Assembly: GCA_012799255.1 (NCBI GenBank)
Contig: JAAZLQ010000288.1
Location: 1 to 42,443 of the forward strand
Direction of reading: 5' to 3'
Origin: Bacillota bacterium
Lineage (GTDB): Bacteria; Bacillota_G; Limnochordia; DTU010
DNA: 42,443 bases
Under the pieces are notes generated by a model that did no database searches, was not told where the DNA came from, and saw only the letters and a list, made by a program, of their open reading frames with translations. The position numbers and the translations under genes were made by a program. Below, piece after piece: positions 1-8,750 of the stretch; positions within the stretch are counted from its first letter, which is position 1, and each line of letters opens with the position of its first letter.

Positions 1-1
1 C

Positions 2-883
2 GAGTTGGCCGACAGTGTAACCGTGCTCCGTGATGGAAGCTTTGTCGGTACACACCAAATCAGCGAAATTACGCGTGAAGAGTTGATTAAGCAGATGGTG
101 GGCAGAGATGTTTCGGCATTTGCAGTTCGTCATCGTCCACGGCGTTTCACTGATGAAGTCGTTCTAGAGGTTAAAGGACTTAGTGTTGAGCCAGTTTTTG
201 AAAACGTATCCTTCACCTTGCGTAAAGGAGAAATTCTCGGATTTGCCGGTCTCGTTGGTTCAAAACGGACTGACGTGGTTAGAGCCGTTTTTGGTGCTGA
301 TAAAAAGACCAGCGGAGAAGTGTACTTGCGTGGCGAGAAGGTGGAGATTTCCACTCCTGAGCAAGGTTTATCCCACGGAATTGGTTTGATTCCAGAGGAG
401 CGAAAGACACAAGGCTTTGTAAAGAGCCTTAATAACGCAGATAATATGGCTTTGGCTAGTATACACAAGTTTACCCGTAACGGGTTCATATCTCATGCTG
501 CTAAGGCAGAAAACTGCCGCCGTTTAGGTGAGGCAACGAACCTCAACACCACTGATCCAGAGTTTCTCACCCAGTTATTGAGTGGAGGAAACCAGCAAAA
601 GGTTGTCCTGGCCAAGTGGCTTTCGTCAGAATCGGATATTCTAATCTTCGATGAGCCCACCAAGGGCGTTGATGTGGGAGCGAAAGAAGAGATTTATTCC
701 TTAATTGAAGATCTGGTTGAACAAGGGAAATCGATTATTATGGTTTCTTCTGAACTACCTGAAATTATTGGCATGAGCGACCGCGTCATGGTTATGAACG
801 AAGGTAGAATTGTTAAGGAGTTAGACTACACCGAGCTTACTGAAGAAAGAATTCTACACTACGCGATGGGGGAACAGAAATGA
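2..883 (+). CDS. Sugar ABC transporter ATP-binding protein, RbsA-like (5' partial)
   Basis: This is the C-terminal part of a two-domain ATPase that powers uptake of a monosaccharide (RbsA/MglA/XylG family). The frame is open to the window edge and begins inside the end of the first nucleotide-binding domain (ADSVTVLRDG, the segment after the H-loop), so the TTG at 5 is not a real start. The second domain has the degenerate P-loop usual for these proteins (GLVGSKRT instead of GKST), the signature LLSGGNQQK and Walker B with ILIFDEPTKGVD. About 293 of roughly 500 residues are present. Its TGA overlaps the next ATG (ATGA), so it is translationally coupled to the permease. Family is clear; the sugar is not (ribose, allose or another pentose/hexose). 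Confidence 0.93.
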   Translation, partial: ELADSVTVLRDGSFVGTHQISEITREELIKQMVGRDVSAFAVRHRPRRFTDEVVLEVKGLSVEPVFENVSFTLRKGEILGFAGLVGSKRTDVVRAVFGADKKTSGEVYLRGEKVEISTPEQGLSHGIGLIPEERKTQGFVKSLNNADNMALASIHKFTRNGFISHAAKAENCRRLGEATNLNTTDPEFLTQLLSGGNQQKVVLAKWLSSESDILIFDEPTKGVDVGAKEEIYSLIEDLVEQGKSIIMVSSELPEIIGMSDRVMVMNEGRIVKELDYTELTEERILHYAMGEQK

Positions 884-1848
884 GCAAACCACAACGGAAA
901 AAGGCTGTGTTTCGGGAGATGGGAATTGTAATAGCCCTGGTGGCTATGTTTGTCATTTTCACCCTGATTGACACTAGTTTTATTAGCATCTATAACATTT
1001 TGGATATTGTAAAGCAAAGTACAATTAATGGACTGCTGGCCATTGGAATTACCTTTGCGATTTTGACTGGTGGTAATGATCTGTCCATTGGTTCCATCTT
1101 TGCGGTTGTCATTGTAGTTACAGGTAAGATTCTGGTCGCAGGAGTTAACCCCATTTTAGCTAGTGTAATTGGAGTGGGCGTGGGCTTCGGATTGGGATTG
1201 ATTAACGGCACTGTAGTGGCTAAGCTAAAGTTGCAGCCCTTTGTGGCTACCTTAGGTGCCATGAGTATTTACCGAGGAGTTGCCTATGTTATTACCGGAG
1301 GATGGCCAGTCTTGCGTATTCCACGTGAGTTTCGCCAAATGATCGATGGAGAGATCTTGCCCTACGTTCCGGTTTCGATTTTTATTCTGCTAGGTTTCGC
1401 AGTAATTTGCCATATTATTTTAAAGTACACTCCATTTGGCGCCTATATCTATGCCATGGGCGGTAATGAAGAGGCAACTCGCCTTTCTGGTGTAAACATT
1501 GATAAGTTTAAGATTTTTGCCTATAGTATGGTGGGTATTGGAGCAGCTTTGGCTGGTTTAGTCATGTTGGCCCGTCTAGGTACAGGTGAACCAACTGCAG
1601 GTCAAGGTTATGAACTTGATGCTATTGCCGCAACTGCAATTGGTGGAGCTAGTTTGGCCGGCGGAAAAGGTACGGTGTTGGGAACTTTATTGGGAGCAAT
1701 TTTGCTATCCACTCTCAAGGTTGGACTGATCGTAACTGGTGTGGATACTTTCTGGCAGTACATTGCTACAGGAACGATCATCGTTATCGCCGTATACTTC
1801 GAGTTTATCCAATCGAAGCTATATCAAAAATCCCTTATTGCAGACTAG
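880..1848 (+). CDS. Sugar ABC transporter permease, RbsC-like
   Basis: Integral membrane permease of the RbsC/XylH/AlsC family, partner of the ATPase it overlaps by four bases. The 322-residue length is normal. Visible marks are hydrophobic helices throughout, the family segment GGNDLSIGS near residue 65, and the conserved cytoplasmic loop GGASLAGGKGTVLGT near residue 255. A periplasmic sugar-binding protein should belong to the same system but is not in the window; it probably lies left of the edge. The following kinase starts 10 bases downstream, arguing that the imported sugar is phosphorylated straight after entry. Substrate cannot be read from the sequence. Confidence 0.92.
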   Translation: MSKPQRKKAVFREMGIVIALVAMFVIFTLIDTSFISIYNILDIVKQSTINGLLAIGITFAILTGGNDLSIGSIFAVVIVVTGKILVAGVNPILASVIGVGVGFGLGLINGTVVAKLKLQPFVATLGAMSIYRGVAYVITGGWPVLRIPREFRQMIDGEILPYVPVSIFILLGFAVICHIILKYTPFGAYIYAMGGNEEATRLSGVNIDKFKIFAYSMVGIGAALAGLVMLARLGTGEPTAGQGYELDAIAATAIGGASLAGGKGTVLGTLLGAILLSTLKVGLIVTGVDTFWQYIATGTIIVIAVYFEFIQSKLYQKSLIAD

Positions 1849-1858
1849 GAGGCTTGTC

Positions 1859-2803
1859 ATGCAAAAATCAGGCAGAATACTTGTCATCGGATCCCTTAAT
1901 TTTGACATCATCCTAGAACAAGAACGTCTGCCCCACATGGGAGAGACCTTTCAGGTGGATCGGGTCACAACCGGTGGAGGTGGCAAGGGGGCTAATCAAG
2001 CGGTCCAAGCTGCAAAGCTGGGTGTTCCAACCATGATGATTGGCGCTTTAGGTCGTGATCTATATGGGCGTCATATTGAAGCCCAATTGCAGGATTTTGG
2101 AGTGGACACTTCCCACATTTTAAAGACAGATGAATCAACCGGTTTAGGGATCAACAACGTCTTACCCGATGGCTCAGTGTTTGGAAATATCGTTCGAGGA
2201 GCGAACTTTGCCCTGACAGCTGATTACTTGGTAGGGTTGGAAAACGAAATCGCCCAAAGTTCGGTGGTGTTGTTTCAGATGGAGATACCCACCGCGGTTA
2301 CTGAATTGGGGATTGAGTTAGCCAAAAAGCATGGATCCTATGTAATCCTAAATGCTGCACCAGCATTACCCATTGATGAGAGCAGGCTTTCAATGGTCGA
2401 TTGTCTAATTGTGAATGAGATGGAAGCAAGTTATTATGCAGGACAGTCGGTTCAAACATTGGCAGATGCTTTGGTTGCTTGTGAGATTTTGCATCAGAAA
2501 GTGAGCGACCTGGTGATTATCACCCTTGGTGCAGGCGGAAGCTTATTGTATAATGGAAAAGAAAAGATTTTTATCCCAGCTCAAAAAGTACGTGCGGTGG
2601 ATACAACTGGTGCAGGCGACAGCTATGTTGGCGTGTTTGCTGCCAAGTTGTTGCAGGATCTGTCACCAGAAGAGGCAGCAGTTTGGGCAACCCTTGCCGC
2701 ATCCATTACCGTTACCGAACCGGGCACACAGGTGGCGATGCCCAGTTTAGCTGATTTGGAAAAGAGTTTTGCGAGCCACACCCTGCAGCCAGTTTATTAT
2801 TAG
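1859..2803 (+). CDS. rbsK: Ribokinase-type PfkB sugar kinase
   Basis: Cytosolic kinase that phosphorylates a free sugar with ATP. The 314 residues show the PfkB fold: N-terminal strand ILVIGSLNFDI, the first signature GGGGKGANQAVQAAKLG near residue 40, and the second signature DTTGAGDSYVG near residue 250, whose Asp is the catalytic base and whose GAG forms the anion hole. The ATG at 1859 is chosen because GGAGG lies 6 bases before it; an upstream in-frame GTG at 1739 would sit inside the permease gene. It ends where the DeoR regulator begins, so importer, kinase and regulator form one operon. Ribose is the default substrate; related kinases use other sugars. Confidence 0.88.
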   Translation: MQKSGRILVIGSLNFDIILEQERLPHMGETFQVDRVTTGGGGKGANQAVQAAKLGVPTMMIGALGRDLYGRHIEAQLQDFGVDTSHILKTDESTGLGINNVLPDGSVFGNIVRGANFALTADYLVGLENEIAQSSVVLFQMEIPTAVTELGIELAKKHGSYVILNAAPALPIDESRLSMVDCLIVNEMEASYYAGQSVQTLADALVACEILHQKVSDLVIITLGAGGSLLYNGKEKIFIPAQKVRAVDTTGAGDSYVGVFAAKLLQDLSPEEAAVWATLAASITVTEPGTQVAMPSLADLEKSFASHTLQPVYY

Positions 2804-2823
2804 TGAAGGTGGTAGGTGCAGTA

Positions 2824-3585
2824 ATGATTCCGTATGTTCGTAGGCAGCATATTCTTGCCGAATTGGAGAAAAAGGAGATTGTCTATCTCCAAGAGCTTTG
2901 TGAGAAGTTTCAAGACACGTCAGAGGCCACAATCCGACGTGATCTAAAACTCCTGGAAGAAGAGGGCTTTATTGATATCCTCAGAGGCGGGGCGGCTAAA
3001 CTTAGAACTATTGCCTACGAAGTACCTTTGAAGACTAAAGAACGGCTCAATACGGAGGAGAAGGAAAGAATCGCCCGTTACGCCGCATCTTTGGTGGAAG
3101 ATGGGGAGATTATTTATCTTGATTCAGGCACTACCGCAACGAAAATGGTGAAGTATTTGGCAGATAAGAAAATAACGGTCGTGACCTCCAATACTGAGAT
3201 CTTCCCTTTTCTGGCAGAGTGTGCCTTTACTTGCTTATTCTTGGGCGGTGAGGTTTCAACCGTGCTTGGATCCGTCTACGGTCCCGTTACTGAAGAGCAA
3301 CTTTCTAACCTCTTTTTTGATCAGGCCTTTCTGGGAGCAAATGGTTATTCGGTAAAAAGCGGGATTAATACTCCCGATGTGCGTGAAGCCCGCAAAAAGC
3401 GCCTAGTTATGGAACATTCCAAAAAGACTTATGTCTTGATGGATAGCTCCAAGGCTAATAAACAGACACTGTGCAAGGCGCTGGACTTTCACGAATGCAT
3501 TATTATTTCGGATAGTCCCAATGAACTCTTGGAAAATCACGCCAAATATCTGCTTGCTCCTGCTGATTCCTCAGCAGTGTCATAG
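2824..3585 (+). CDS. DeoR-family transcriptional regulator
   Basis: Repressor-type regulator that senses a sugar phosphate, likely the product of the kinase upstream. The N-terminal helix-turn-helix (residues about 5-57) contains YLQELCEKF and SEATIRRDLKLLEEEG, the hallmark of the family. The C-terminal isomerase-like sensor domain has YLDSGTTATKMV and FLGANGYS. The 253 residues match the usual 250-260. ATG at 2824 is preferred over the in-frame GTG at 2803, which overlaps the kinase stop, because the family normally begins with a short MIPxxRRQxI segment. It is followed by a terminator at 3607. Candidate operator repeats lie downstream at 3673-3705, in front of the next gene. Confidence 0.9.
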   Translation: MIPYVRRQHILAELEKKEIVYLQELCEKFQDTSEATIRRDLKLLEEEGFIDILRGGAAKLRTIAYEVPLKTKERLNTEEKERIARYAASLVEDGEIIYLDSGTTATKMVKYLADKKITVVTSNTEIFPFLAECAFTCLFLGGEVSTVLGSVYGPVTEEQLSNLFFDQAFLGANGYSVKSGINTPDVREARKKRLVMEHSKKTYVLMDSSKANKQTLCKALDFHECIIISDSPNELLENHAKYLLAPADSSAVS

Positions 3586-3606
3586 ATCAATCGCTAAAGT
3601 ATGGAT

Positions 3607-3640
3607 AGCCTGGAGTATAACTACTCTAGGCTTTTGTTGT
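3607..3640 (+). terminator. Intrinsic terminator after the deoR-type gene
   Basis: An 11-bp stem (3607-3617 with 3622-3632, one G-T pair), a 4-base loop, then TTTTGTTGT. It closes the sugar importer/kinase/regulator operon. Confidence 0.85.
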
Positions 3641-3672
3641 CTCCAAGTGTACCTATTCTGTTGCTTGATTGT

Positions 3673-3705
3673 GCTCGTTTGTGGTTGTTTTGTTGCTCGT
3701 TCGTG
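3673..3705 (+). promoter_or_regulatory. Direct repeat, candidate DeoR-type operator
   Basis: GCTCGTTTGTG (3673-3683) recurs as GCTCGTTCGTG (3695-3705), offset by 22 bases, about two helical turns. DeoR-family sugar repressors commonly bind repeated TCG-containing half-sites. The pair sits about 30 bp upstream of the promoter of the dehydrogenase gene. Role as an operator is inference. Confidence 0.4.
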
Positions 3706-3732
3706 CGCTTTTCCCAAGTTTAGTACAACACC

Positions 3733-3761
3733 TTTTAAAACACCAATCATCAATCTATAAT
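3733..3761 (+). promoter_or_regulatory. Sigma-A-like promoter for the dehydrogenase gene
   Basis: A perfect TATAAT -10 box at 3756-3761 lies 17 bp after a weak -35 (TTTTAA, 3733-3738). The start codon is 40 bases downstream. Confidence 0.5.
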
Positions 3762-3762
3762 T

Positions 3763-3783
3763 AACGCGAGCTTATTACGCGTT
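3763..3783. promoter_or_regulatory. Inverted repeat AACGCG-9-CGCGTT, candidate operator
   Basis: Perfect 6-bp arms at 3763-3768 and 3778-3783, directly after the -10 box and just before the ribosome binding site. A protein bound here would cover the transcription start. It could also be a short leader hairpin. Confidence 0.35.
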
Positions 3784-3800
3784 CGAATGGAGGTAATGAT

Positions 3801-5117
3801 ATGAAAATTGCTGATTATCTAAGCGGAATTAGCGATTGCCCTTGTGGTAAGGACCATAGAATTGATATCAATACTATTGAAGTTGCTTCTGGCTCATTAA
3901 CCAAAATTGCAGATCTGATTCGCCAGGATGGTTTTACAAAGCCCTTTATTATTGCGGATTGCAATACTCATAAAGTGGCTGGCGAAAGACTTTTGGAACT
4001 ACTTGCTGAAGCGGAAATTAATTTTTCTTCTTATGTATTTGCGGACCAAGAACTTATCCCCGATGAGATGGCCCTAGGCAAGCTGGGAATGAATTATGAT
4101 CCAACCTGTGACCTCGTTATTGCGGTGGGATCCGGAACTTTAAATGATCTCTCGCGGTTTTTCAGCCACCGCTTAGGACTACCCTACTACATAGTTGCTA
4201 CCGCCCCCTCTATGGATGGTTATGCATCCTCGGGAGCGGCATTGATCAGAAACAATCTGAAGACTACCTTTGAGTGCCAGATGCCTAGGGCAATCATTGC
4301 GGATCTGGATGTGATTAGGACCGCCCCAAAAGAAATGATTGCAGCTGGATTTGGCGATGTAATTGGTAAATATACCTGCCTGGCCGATTGGAAGCTATCC
4401 GCAATCATTAACGGAGAGTACTATTGTGATCAGGTAGTGGAGATGACTAGAAAATCCCTGGAGCGAACCGTATCTCTGCAGGAGGGAATCGCCCAAGGGG
4501 ATCCTGAAGCTATCGGGGGTCTGATGGAAGCTCTGCTTATGGCAGGGATCGGGATGAGCTATGTTGGTAACTCCAGGCCAGCCTCGGGAAGTGAGCATCA
4601 TTTGTCCCATTTCTGGGAAATGCGTTTTCAAGCAGAAGGAAAAAAGGCGATTTTCCACGGAACCAAGGTTGGTATCGCCACAGTCCTAATGGCTAGACTG
4701 TATCAGTTTCTCAGTGAAGAGGAGTTTGACGAAAAGTCTATTGCTAGCAGAACTGCACCATATATGGAGAATTGGGAGAGCGGGATCAGAGAAGCATTTT
4801 TAGCTGCTGCACCTGGGGTGTTCCAGCTTGAGGAAGAGACTCAAAAGAACTCCCTATCGGCAAGGGAAGAGAGAATTAAGGTGATTGCCACAAAGTGGCC
4901 CCAAATCCGGGAGGTATTAGATGAAGTACCTGCACCCGAGCAAGTGATTGGGTTAATTCGTGGTGCAGGTGGTGCAGTTAATCCTGCGGAGGTGGGAATT
5001 AATGCCGAACTAGTTCGACAGGGAGTACTCTATGCTAAAGAAGTTAGACCACGCTACACCATGCTTCAGCTACTTTGGGACCTAGATTTGCTAGCTGAGT
5101 ACGCAACCAGAGTTTGA
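3801..5117 (+). CDS. sn-Glycerol-1-phosphate dehydrogenase-like (AraM/EgsA family)
   Basis: NAD(P)-dependent polyol-phosphate dehydrogenase of the iron-alcohol-dehydrogenase/dehydroquinate-synthase fold. Known members make sn-glycerol 1-phosphate from dihydroxyacetone phosphate. The cofactor-binding AVGSGTLNDLSRF is at residues 108-120 and the family segment ATAPSMDGYASSGA at 133-146. Likely metal ligands are Asp186 (GFGDVIGKY), a His of the 266-270 cluster (SEHHLSH) and His286 (FHGTKVG). At 438 residues it is slightly long because of an extra C-terminal region. ATG at 3801 follows GGAGG at 3789-3793. It has its own promoter and terminator and follows a sugar operon, as araM follows arabinose genes in Bacillus subtilis. 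Family confident; exact substrate unproven. Confidence 0.87.
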   Translation: MKIADYLSGISDCPCGKDHRIDINTIEVASGSLTKIADLIRQDGFTKPFIIADCNTHKVAGERLLELLAEAEINFSSYVFADQELIPDEMALGKLGMNYDPTCDLVIAVGSGTLNDLSRFFSHRLGLPYYIVATAPSMDGYASSGAALIRNNLKTTFECQMPRAIIADLDVIRTAPKEMIAAGFGDVIGKYTCLADWKLSAIINGEYYCDQVVEMTRKSLERTVSLQEGIAQGDPEAIGGLMEALLMAGIGMSYVGNSRPASGSEHHLSHFWEMRFQAEGKKAIFHGTKVGIATVLMARLYQFLSEEEFDEKSIASRTAPYMENWESGIREAFLAAAPGVFQLEEETQKNSLSAREERIKVIATKWPQIREVLDEVPAPEQVIGLIRGAGGAVNPAEVGINAELVRQGVLYAKEVRPRYTMLQLLWDLDLLAEYATRV

Positions 5118-5119
5118 TA

Positions 5120-5140
5120 AGACCCGCATGGGTCTTTTTT
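5120..5140 (+). terminator. Intrinsic terminator after the dehydrogenase
   Basis: AGACCC-GCAT-GGGTCT stem-loop (5120-5135) followed by TTTTTT, three bases after the stop codon. Confidence 0.92.
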
Positions 5141-5278
5141 CTTACTCCTGAAATCAACCGGGATTTTCCAGTTTCATGTTGAATACTCTAAAAACAACCT
5201 TTGCCATCAAAAGAGCGTAGGGAGGCTACGAAGTATTCTCGTAGATTGATAAGAAGTGTTATAAGGAGGACTCGAAAA

Positions 5279-6334
5279 ATGAAGTACAACTTTAGGAACT
5301 TGATCTTAATCTTTACTCTGCTTATAGTAGGCTTTACTCCTGTCCAGGCCAGCTCTTTGCAGGAGTTAAGCTTCGAGCAAGCAGTTGAGCTGATGAATGA
5401 AAACAATCTTGGTCTAAAAATTGCGGAGATTAACCTTGAGATCGCGGAGATTGACTATCAAAAGGCCATGGCATCAAATCTGATGAGCGGTTCGCAGCAA
5501 AGTAAAATGCAAGCAGAACACAGTCTTGAGCGGGCTCGCAACACCTACCGCACTGCCAAGAGGAACAACTACTTGGAGATTTTCCGAGCTTATACTGATG
5601 TCTTGTCTGCGGAGCGGGCATTGGAGATCAGGGAGTTAGAGCGGAGCATTGCTGAACACGATTATACAATAGTTCAAGAAAAAGTGCGCATTGGTGATGC
5701 AGGGAGACTAGATGACTTACAAGAGCTAAATCGGCTTGAAGCTGCGAAAAGGGCAGAATTAGCGGCAGAACACACCCTCGCAGAAACCACGCGTCAGTTA
5801 AAGCGACTAGTTGGCCTTACTGAAGATACAGCTCTAAAACTTGGGCTAGAATTTGCTTTGCCAGAATTAGATCTGACGTTGGAGGAGAGCATTGCGTTAG
5901 GTTTGGAAAACAGCTTTAATCTGTGGGATCAAAAATCCAGTCTGGAACTGCAAGAAAGGCAGCTGCAAACCTCTAAAATAGACGGAAGTGCCCCCATTGA
6001 TGTGAAGAGGGCAGAGCTGAACATTACCATTAGCCGCCTAAACTTGGAGCAAGAGCAGGCTAGTATCGTGGAGAGTATCACCTCGTCCTACCATTCACTC
6101 ACGGATAATCGTGCCCGACTAACTAGTGCTGAGCGGGATTGGGAGATCGCTCAAGAAACATATGCCATCTATCAGCAGCAAGAAGAGGCAGGTTTGATTA
6201 CGGAAATGCAGCTTTTGCAACACAAAATCTCCATGTTGAACTCCCATAATAACTGGCAAGATGCTAAAGTGGCGTATCTCATTAGCTTCCTGCAGTTCCA
6301 TCACTTGCTGGGATTGGATGGGAAGTTACAATGA
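5279..6334 (+). CDS. TolC-family protein, short form lacking obvious beta-strand insertions
   Basis: Exported helical protein of the TolC outer-membrane efflux family, first gene of an exporter operon. A signal peptide (residues 1-24, cleavage after VQA) precedes two coiled-coil repeats, each opening with the family phrase (LSFEQAVELM and LTLEESIALG). At 351 residues it is about 80-100 shorter than a usual TolC. In each half the stretch that normally forms outer-membrane beta-strands seems absent: helix runs nearly directly into helix around residues 62-80 and again around residue 230. ATG at 5279 has GGAGG 9 bases upstream; the in-frame TTG at 5201 has none. It overlaps the next TolC gene by ATGA. 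It may be a periplasmic adaptor or a heteromeric partner of that protein. Confidence 0.8.
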   Translation: MKYNFRNLILIFTLLIVGFTPVQASSLQELSFEQAVELMNENNLGLKIAEINLEIAEIDYQKAMASNLMSGSQQSKMQAEHSLERARNTYRTAKRNNYLEIFRAYTDVLSAERALEIRELERSIAEHDYTIVQEKVRIGDAGRLDDLQELNRLEAAKRAELAAEHTLAETTRQLKRLVGLTEDTALKLGLEFALPELDLTLEESIALGLENSFNLWDQKSSLELQERQLQTSKIDGSAPIDVKRAELNITISRLNLEQEQASIVESITSSYHSLTDNRARLTSAERDWEIAQETYAIYQQQEEAGLITEMQLLQHKISMLNSHNNWQDAKVAYLISFLQFHHLLGLDGKLQ

Positions 6335-7722
6335 AAAAGTTTGTTTTAGTTTTGGTTGTACTTTGCTTTGTAGTTGGACTGGGAACCACGGCCAGTGCAG
6401 AGAGCCTGCTCCTAACTTTGGATGAGGCCCTGGCGCGAGTAGAGTTTCATAGTGATTATCAAGCCTGGTTAGCTAATTTAGAAAACGTGGAGGACACGAT
6501 CCAGAGCGTAATAGACAAGCATTCCTTGGGACTTGATCTAACTAGTAACCTACTCCGCTATACCCACAACTTTGATAGTGAAACCTCTCAACTATCCACA
6601 GGCGGTTCGCTGTCGCTGTCCAAGTCAAGTCTAAAGGGAACCACACTGACTGGTAGCATTTCTCCTTCGGTGAAGCTGGATGAGCTGGATTTAAGTACAA
6701 CTTGGTCCATCGCCTTGGAGCAAACTCTCTGGCCCTCACCCAGCTTAAGTGGGGATCGGATTACTCTCACCACTGCTGAGCAAAACCAAGCTGTGCTCCA
6801 AGCTCAGCGGGAGTATCTGGTGGAGAACACCAAGCTAAAAATTGAGGACTTATATCGTACCGCCCAACTTGCTCAAGCAAGGCTAGCTCTTGCCCGAACA
6901 AGTCTGGATAACGCCCAGGCCAACCTGGTAGTAATCGTACAAAAGGCAGAGTTGGGAGAGGCCAGTGAAGCAGACTTAATCAGTGGTCAACTTAGCGTAT
7001 TGCGGAGTGAACGTGAACTTGAGTCGAGTCTCATGGCGGCGCAAACGGCCTTGGACAACCTTCTGACCGCGCTAGACCTAACGGGAGATTATCGGTTGGC
7101 GCCTTTAGAAGTAAGCAATCCTCCCGCAGGAGAAGGTGATCTGGATGTTGCCGGGTTACTTGGCAATCTGGAAAACCACCCCTTAGTCTTACCCTATAGG
7201 TCTGAGCTCGAAAAAGCGCGCCTTGAACTGCAAGCTGCCAATAGTGAGAGCAAACCCGCCGCGAACTTGACGCTCCGTTTGGAGGATTCTCCCACGAATC
7301 AAACAGGGGGAGGTCTCCGTTTTCAGGCTACAGTGAGTATTGGCTATCCACTCTTGGATCGGAATCAGCGGGTCAGGACGTTGGAGGAGCGGATTGATGC
7401 TGTGGAAAACGCGGAAGAGTCTCACCAAACTGCTTTACACAATATCCAGACTGCCCTTGAAGATGGGGTGTCGGAACTAAGCAAACTGGCAAGAGATCGG
7501 GAAATTGCCAGACTTAGTGTTCGGCAAGCACAGTTGGAGATGGAGGCGGCGCAGACCCAGTTTGATCTGGGTATTATTGATCAAAGCATCTTGACTAGTG
7601 CCGAGATGGGCTTATTACAGGCAGAGCTTGATTATTGGGAAGCGAGTCATCGTTATGATTTAGCCAAACGGCGTTTGAGTCAGGGAATAGTGGGAGACTT
7701 ATCAGGAGGAATGCCACGATGA
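6331..7722 (+). CDS. TolC-family outer membrane efflux protein, full length
   Basis: Outer-membrane duct for the exporter encoded downstream. The 463-residue protein has a signal peptide (cleavage after ASA, residue 24) and the two-repeat TolC plan. Unlike its upstream neighbour, it keeps alternating Ser/Thr/Leu-rich stretches that look like beta-strands (about residues 70-135 and 310-345), followed by long helices rich in Ala, Gln and Glu. Its start overlaps the previous stop and its own stop overlaps the next start, so all five exporter genes are translationally coupled. Presence of such a gene implies an outer membrane. Assignment is by architecture. Confidence 0.85.
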   Translation: MKKFVLVLVVLCFVVGLGTTASAESLLLTLDEALARVEFHSDYQAWLANLENVEDTIQSVIDKHSLGLDLTSNLLRYTHNFDSETSQLSTGGSLSLSKSSLKGTTLTGSISPSVKLDELDLSTTWSIALEQTLWPSPSLSGDRITLTTAEQNQAVLQAQREYLVENTKLKIEDLYRTAQLAQARLALARTSLDNAQANLVVIVQKAELGEASEADLISGQLSVLRSERELESSLMAAQTALDNLLTALDLTGDYRLAPLEVSNPPAGEGDLDVAGLLGNLENHPLVLPYRSELEKARLELQAANSESKPAANLTLRLEDSPTNQTGGGLRFQATVSIGYPLLDRNQRVRTLEERIDAVENAEESHQTALHNIQTALEDGVSELSKLARDREIARLSVRQAQLEMEAAQTQFDLGIIDQSILTSAEMGLLQAELDYWEASHRYDLAKRRLSQGIVGDLSGGMPR

Positions 7723-8750
7723 AGAAAAAACGCTGGATAAGTGTGATTATCCTTTTAGTACTGATAGCTGGCGGCGCTTATGTGTTCAAGAATCGTCAAG
7801 CCACCAAGCCGGTGCAAGGCTCAAGGCAGGGCTTGATGCAGAGCACTATCCCGGTTCCAAGGGGCGATATTAGTCGGGAGGTCGCTGCATCTGGTACGAT
7901 CTCCGGTGCCCGTCAAGCGGACTTAGGTTTCACTACTGGCGGAAGACTGAAAAGTATCTTAGTTGAAGTGGGGCAGTTTGTGGAAGAGGGTACAGTTCTG
8001 GCCGAAATGGAAAGCGCACAGCAGGAACTAGCTCTGCTCAGGGCTAAAAATGCCTATGAGCTGGCCACCATTAGCGGAACTGCAAACGCCCGTCGTGAGG
8101 CAGAACTGGATCTGAAAGTCGCCCAGACAAATCTGGAAAATACAACAATCAAAGCTCCCTTCGCCGGTGTAGTAACCTCCGTCAACTTTGAGCCGGGGGA
8201 ACATATCTCAGCCAACACCACCGTTGTTTCCCTGCTTGACCAGAGTGTTTTTTACGCAGAAATCGCCGTGGATGAGTTAGATATGCACCAGATTAAACTG
8301 GGACAAGGGGCGATAGTGCAGGTGGATGCCTTAGGAGGTACACCTTTGCAAGGAACCGTCTCTCAGATAGGGATGATCGCTCAAACCTCTGGTGGGATTA
8401 CGACTGTGCCAGTCACTATTCGCATTGAAGAAAGTCATGAGGATTTGCGAGCGGGCTATTCCGCTGCTGTGGTGATTGAGGTAGAACGGGTGGAAAATGT
8501 ACTCAAGGTTCCGGTGGAATCGGTGGTTAGGCGGGGCAATCAGTCCTTTGTTACTGTGATTCGCGATGGTGAGACTATTCCTGTGGAAGTGACAACTGGT
8601 CTTACGGATGGTTTGGAAGTGGAGATTACCTCGGGTCTAAAACCGACAGATCAGATCGTTGGATTCAACATTTCTCTTTATGATAGTGTCAGGAACCAAC
8701 CCGCGGGAGTTCGGGTAGGTGGCGTGCGGATAGGTGGGTTTGGACGATGA
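7719..8750 (+). CDS. Efflux periplasmic adaptor subunit (HlyD/MacA-like)
   Basis: Membrane-anchored adaptor that joins the inner-membrane ABC permease to the TolC duct. Residues 5-23 form the anchor helix. A lipoyl half-motif (GGRLKSILVEVGQFVEEG, about residues 70-88), a short alpha-hairpin (about 95-135), the second lipoyl half (IKAPFAGVVTSV) and beta-barrel plus membrane-proximal domains follow. The hairpin is much shorter than in Escherichia coli MacA, so it must reach TolC with a short tip. The 343 residues are complete. ATGA overlap with the TolC gene upstream and with the ATPase gene downstream. Confidence 0.9.
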   Translation: MKKKRWISVIILLVLIAGGAYVFKNRQATKPVQGSRQGLMQSTIPVPRGDISREVAASGTISGARQADLGFTTGGRLKSILVEVGQFVEEGTVLAEMESAQQELALLRAKNAYELATISGTANARREAELDLKVAQTNLENTTIKAPFAGVVTSVNFEPGEHISANTTVVSLLDQSVFYAEIAVDELDMHQIKLGQGAIVQVDALGGTPLQGTVSQIGMIAQTSGGITTVPVTIRIEESHEDLRAGYSAAVVIEVERVENVLKVPVESVVRRGNQSFVTVIRDGETIPVEVTTGLTDGLEVEITSGLKPTDQIVGFNISLYDSVRNQPAGVRVGGVRIGGFGR

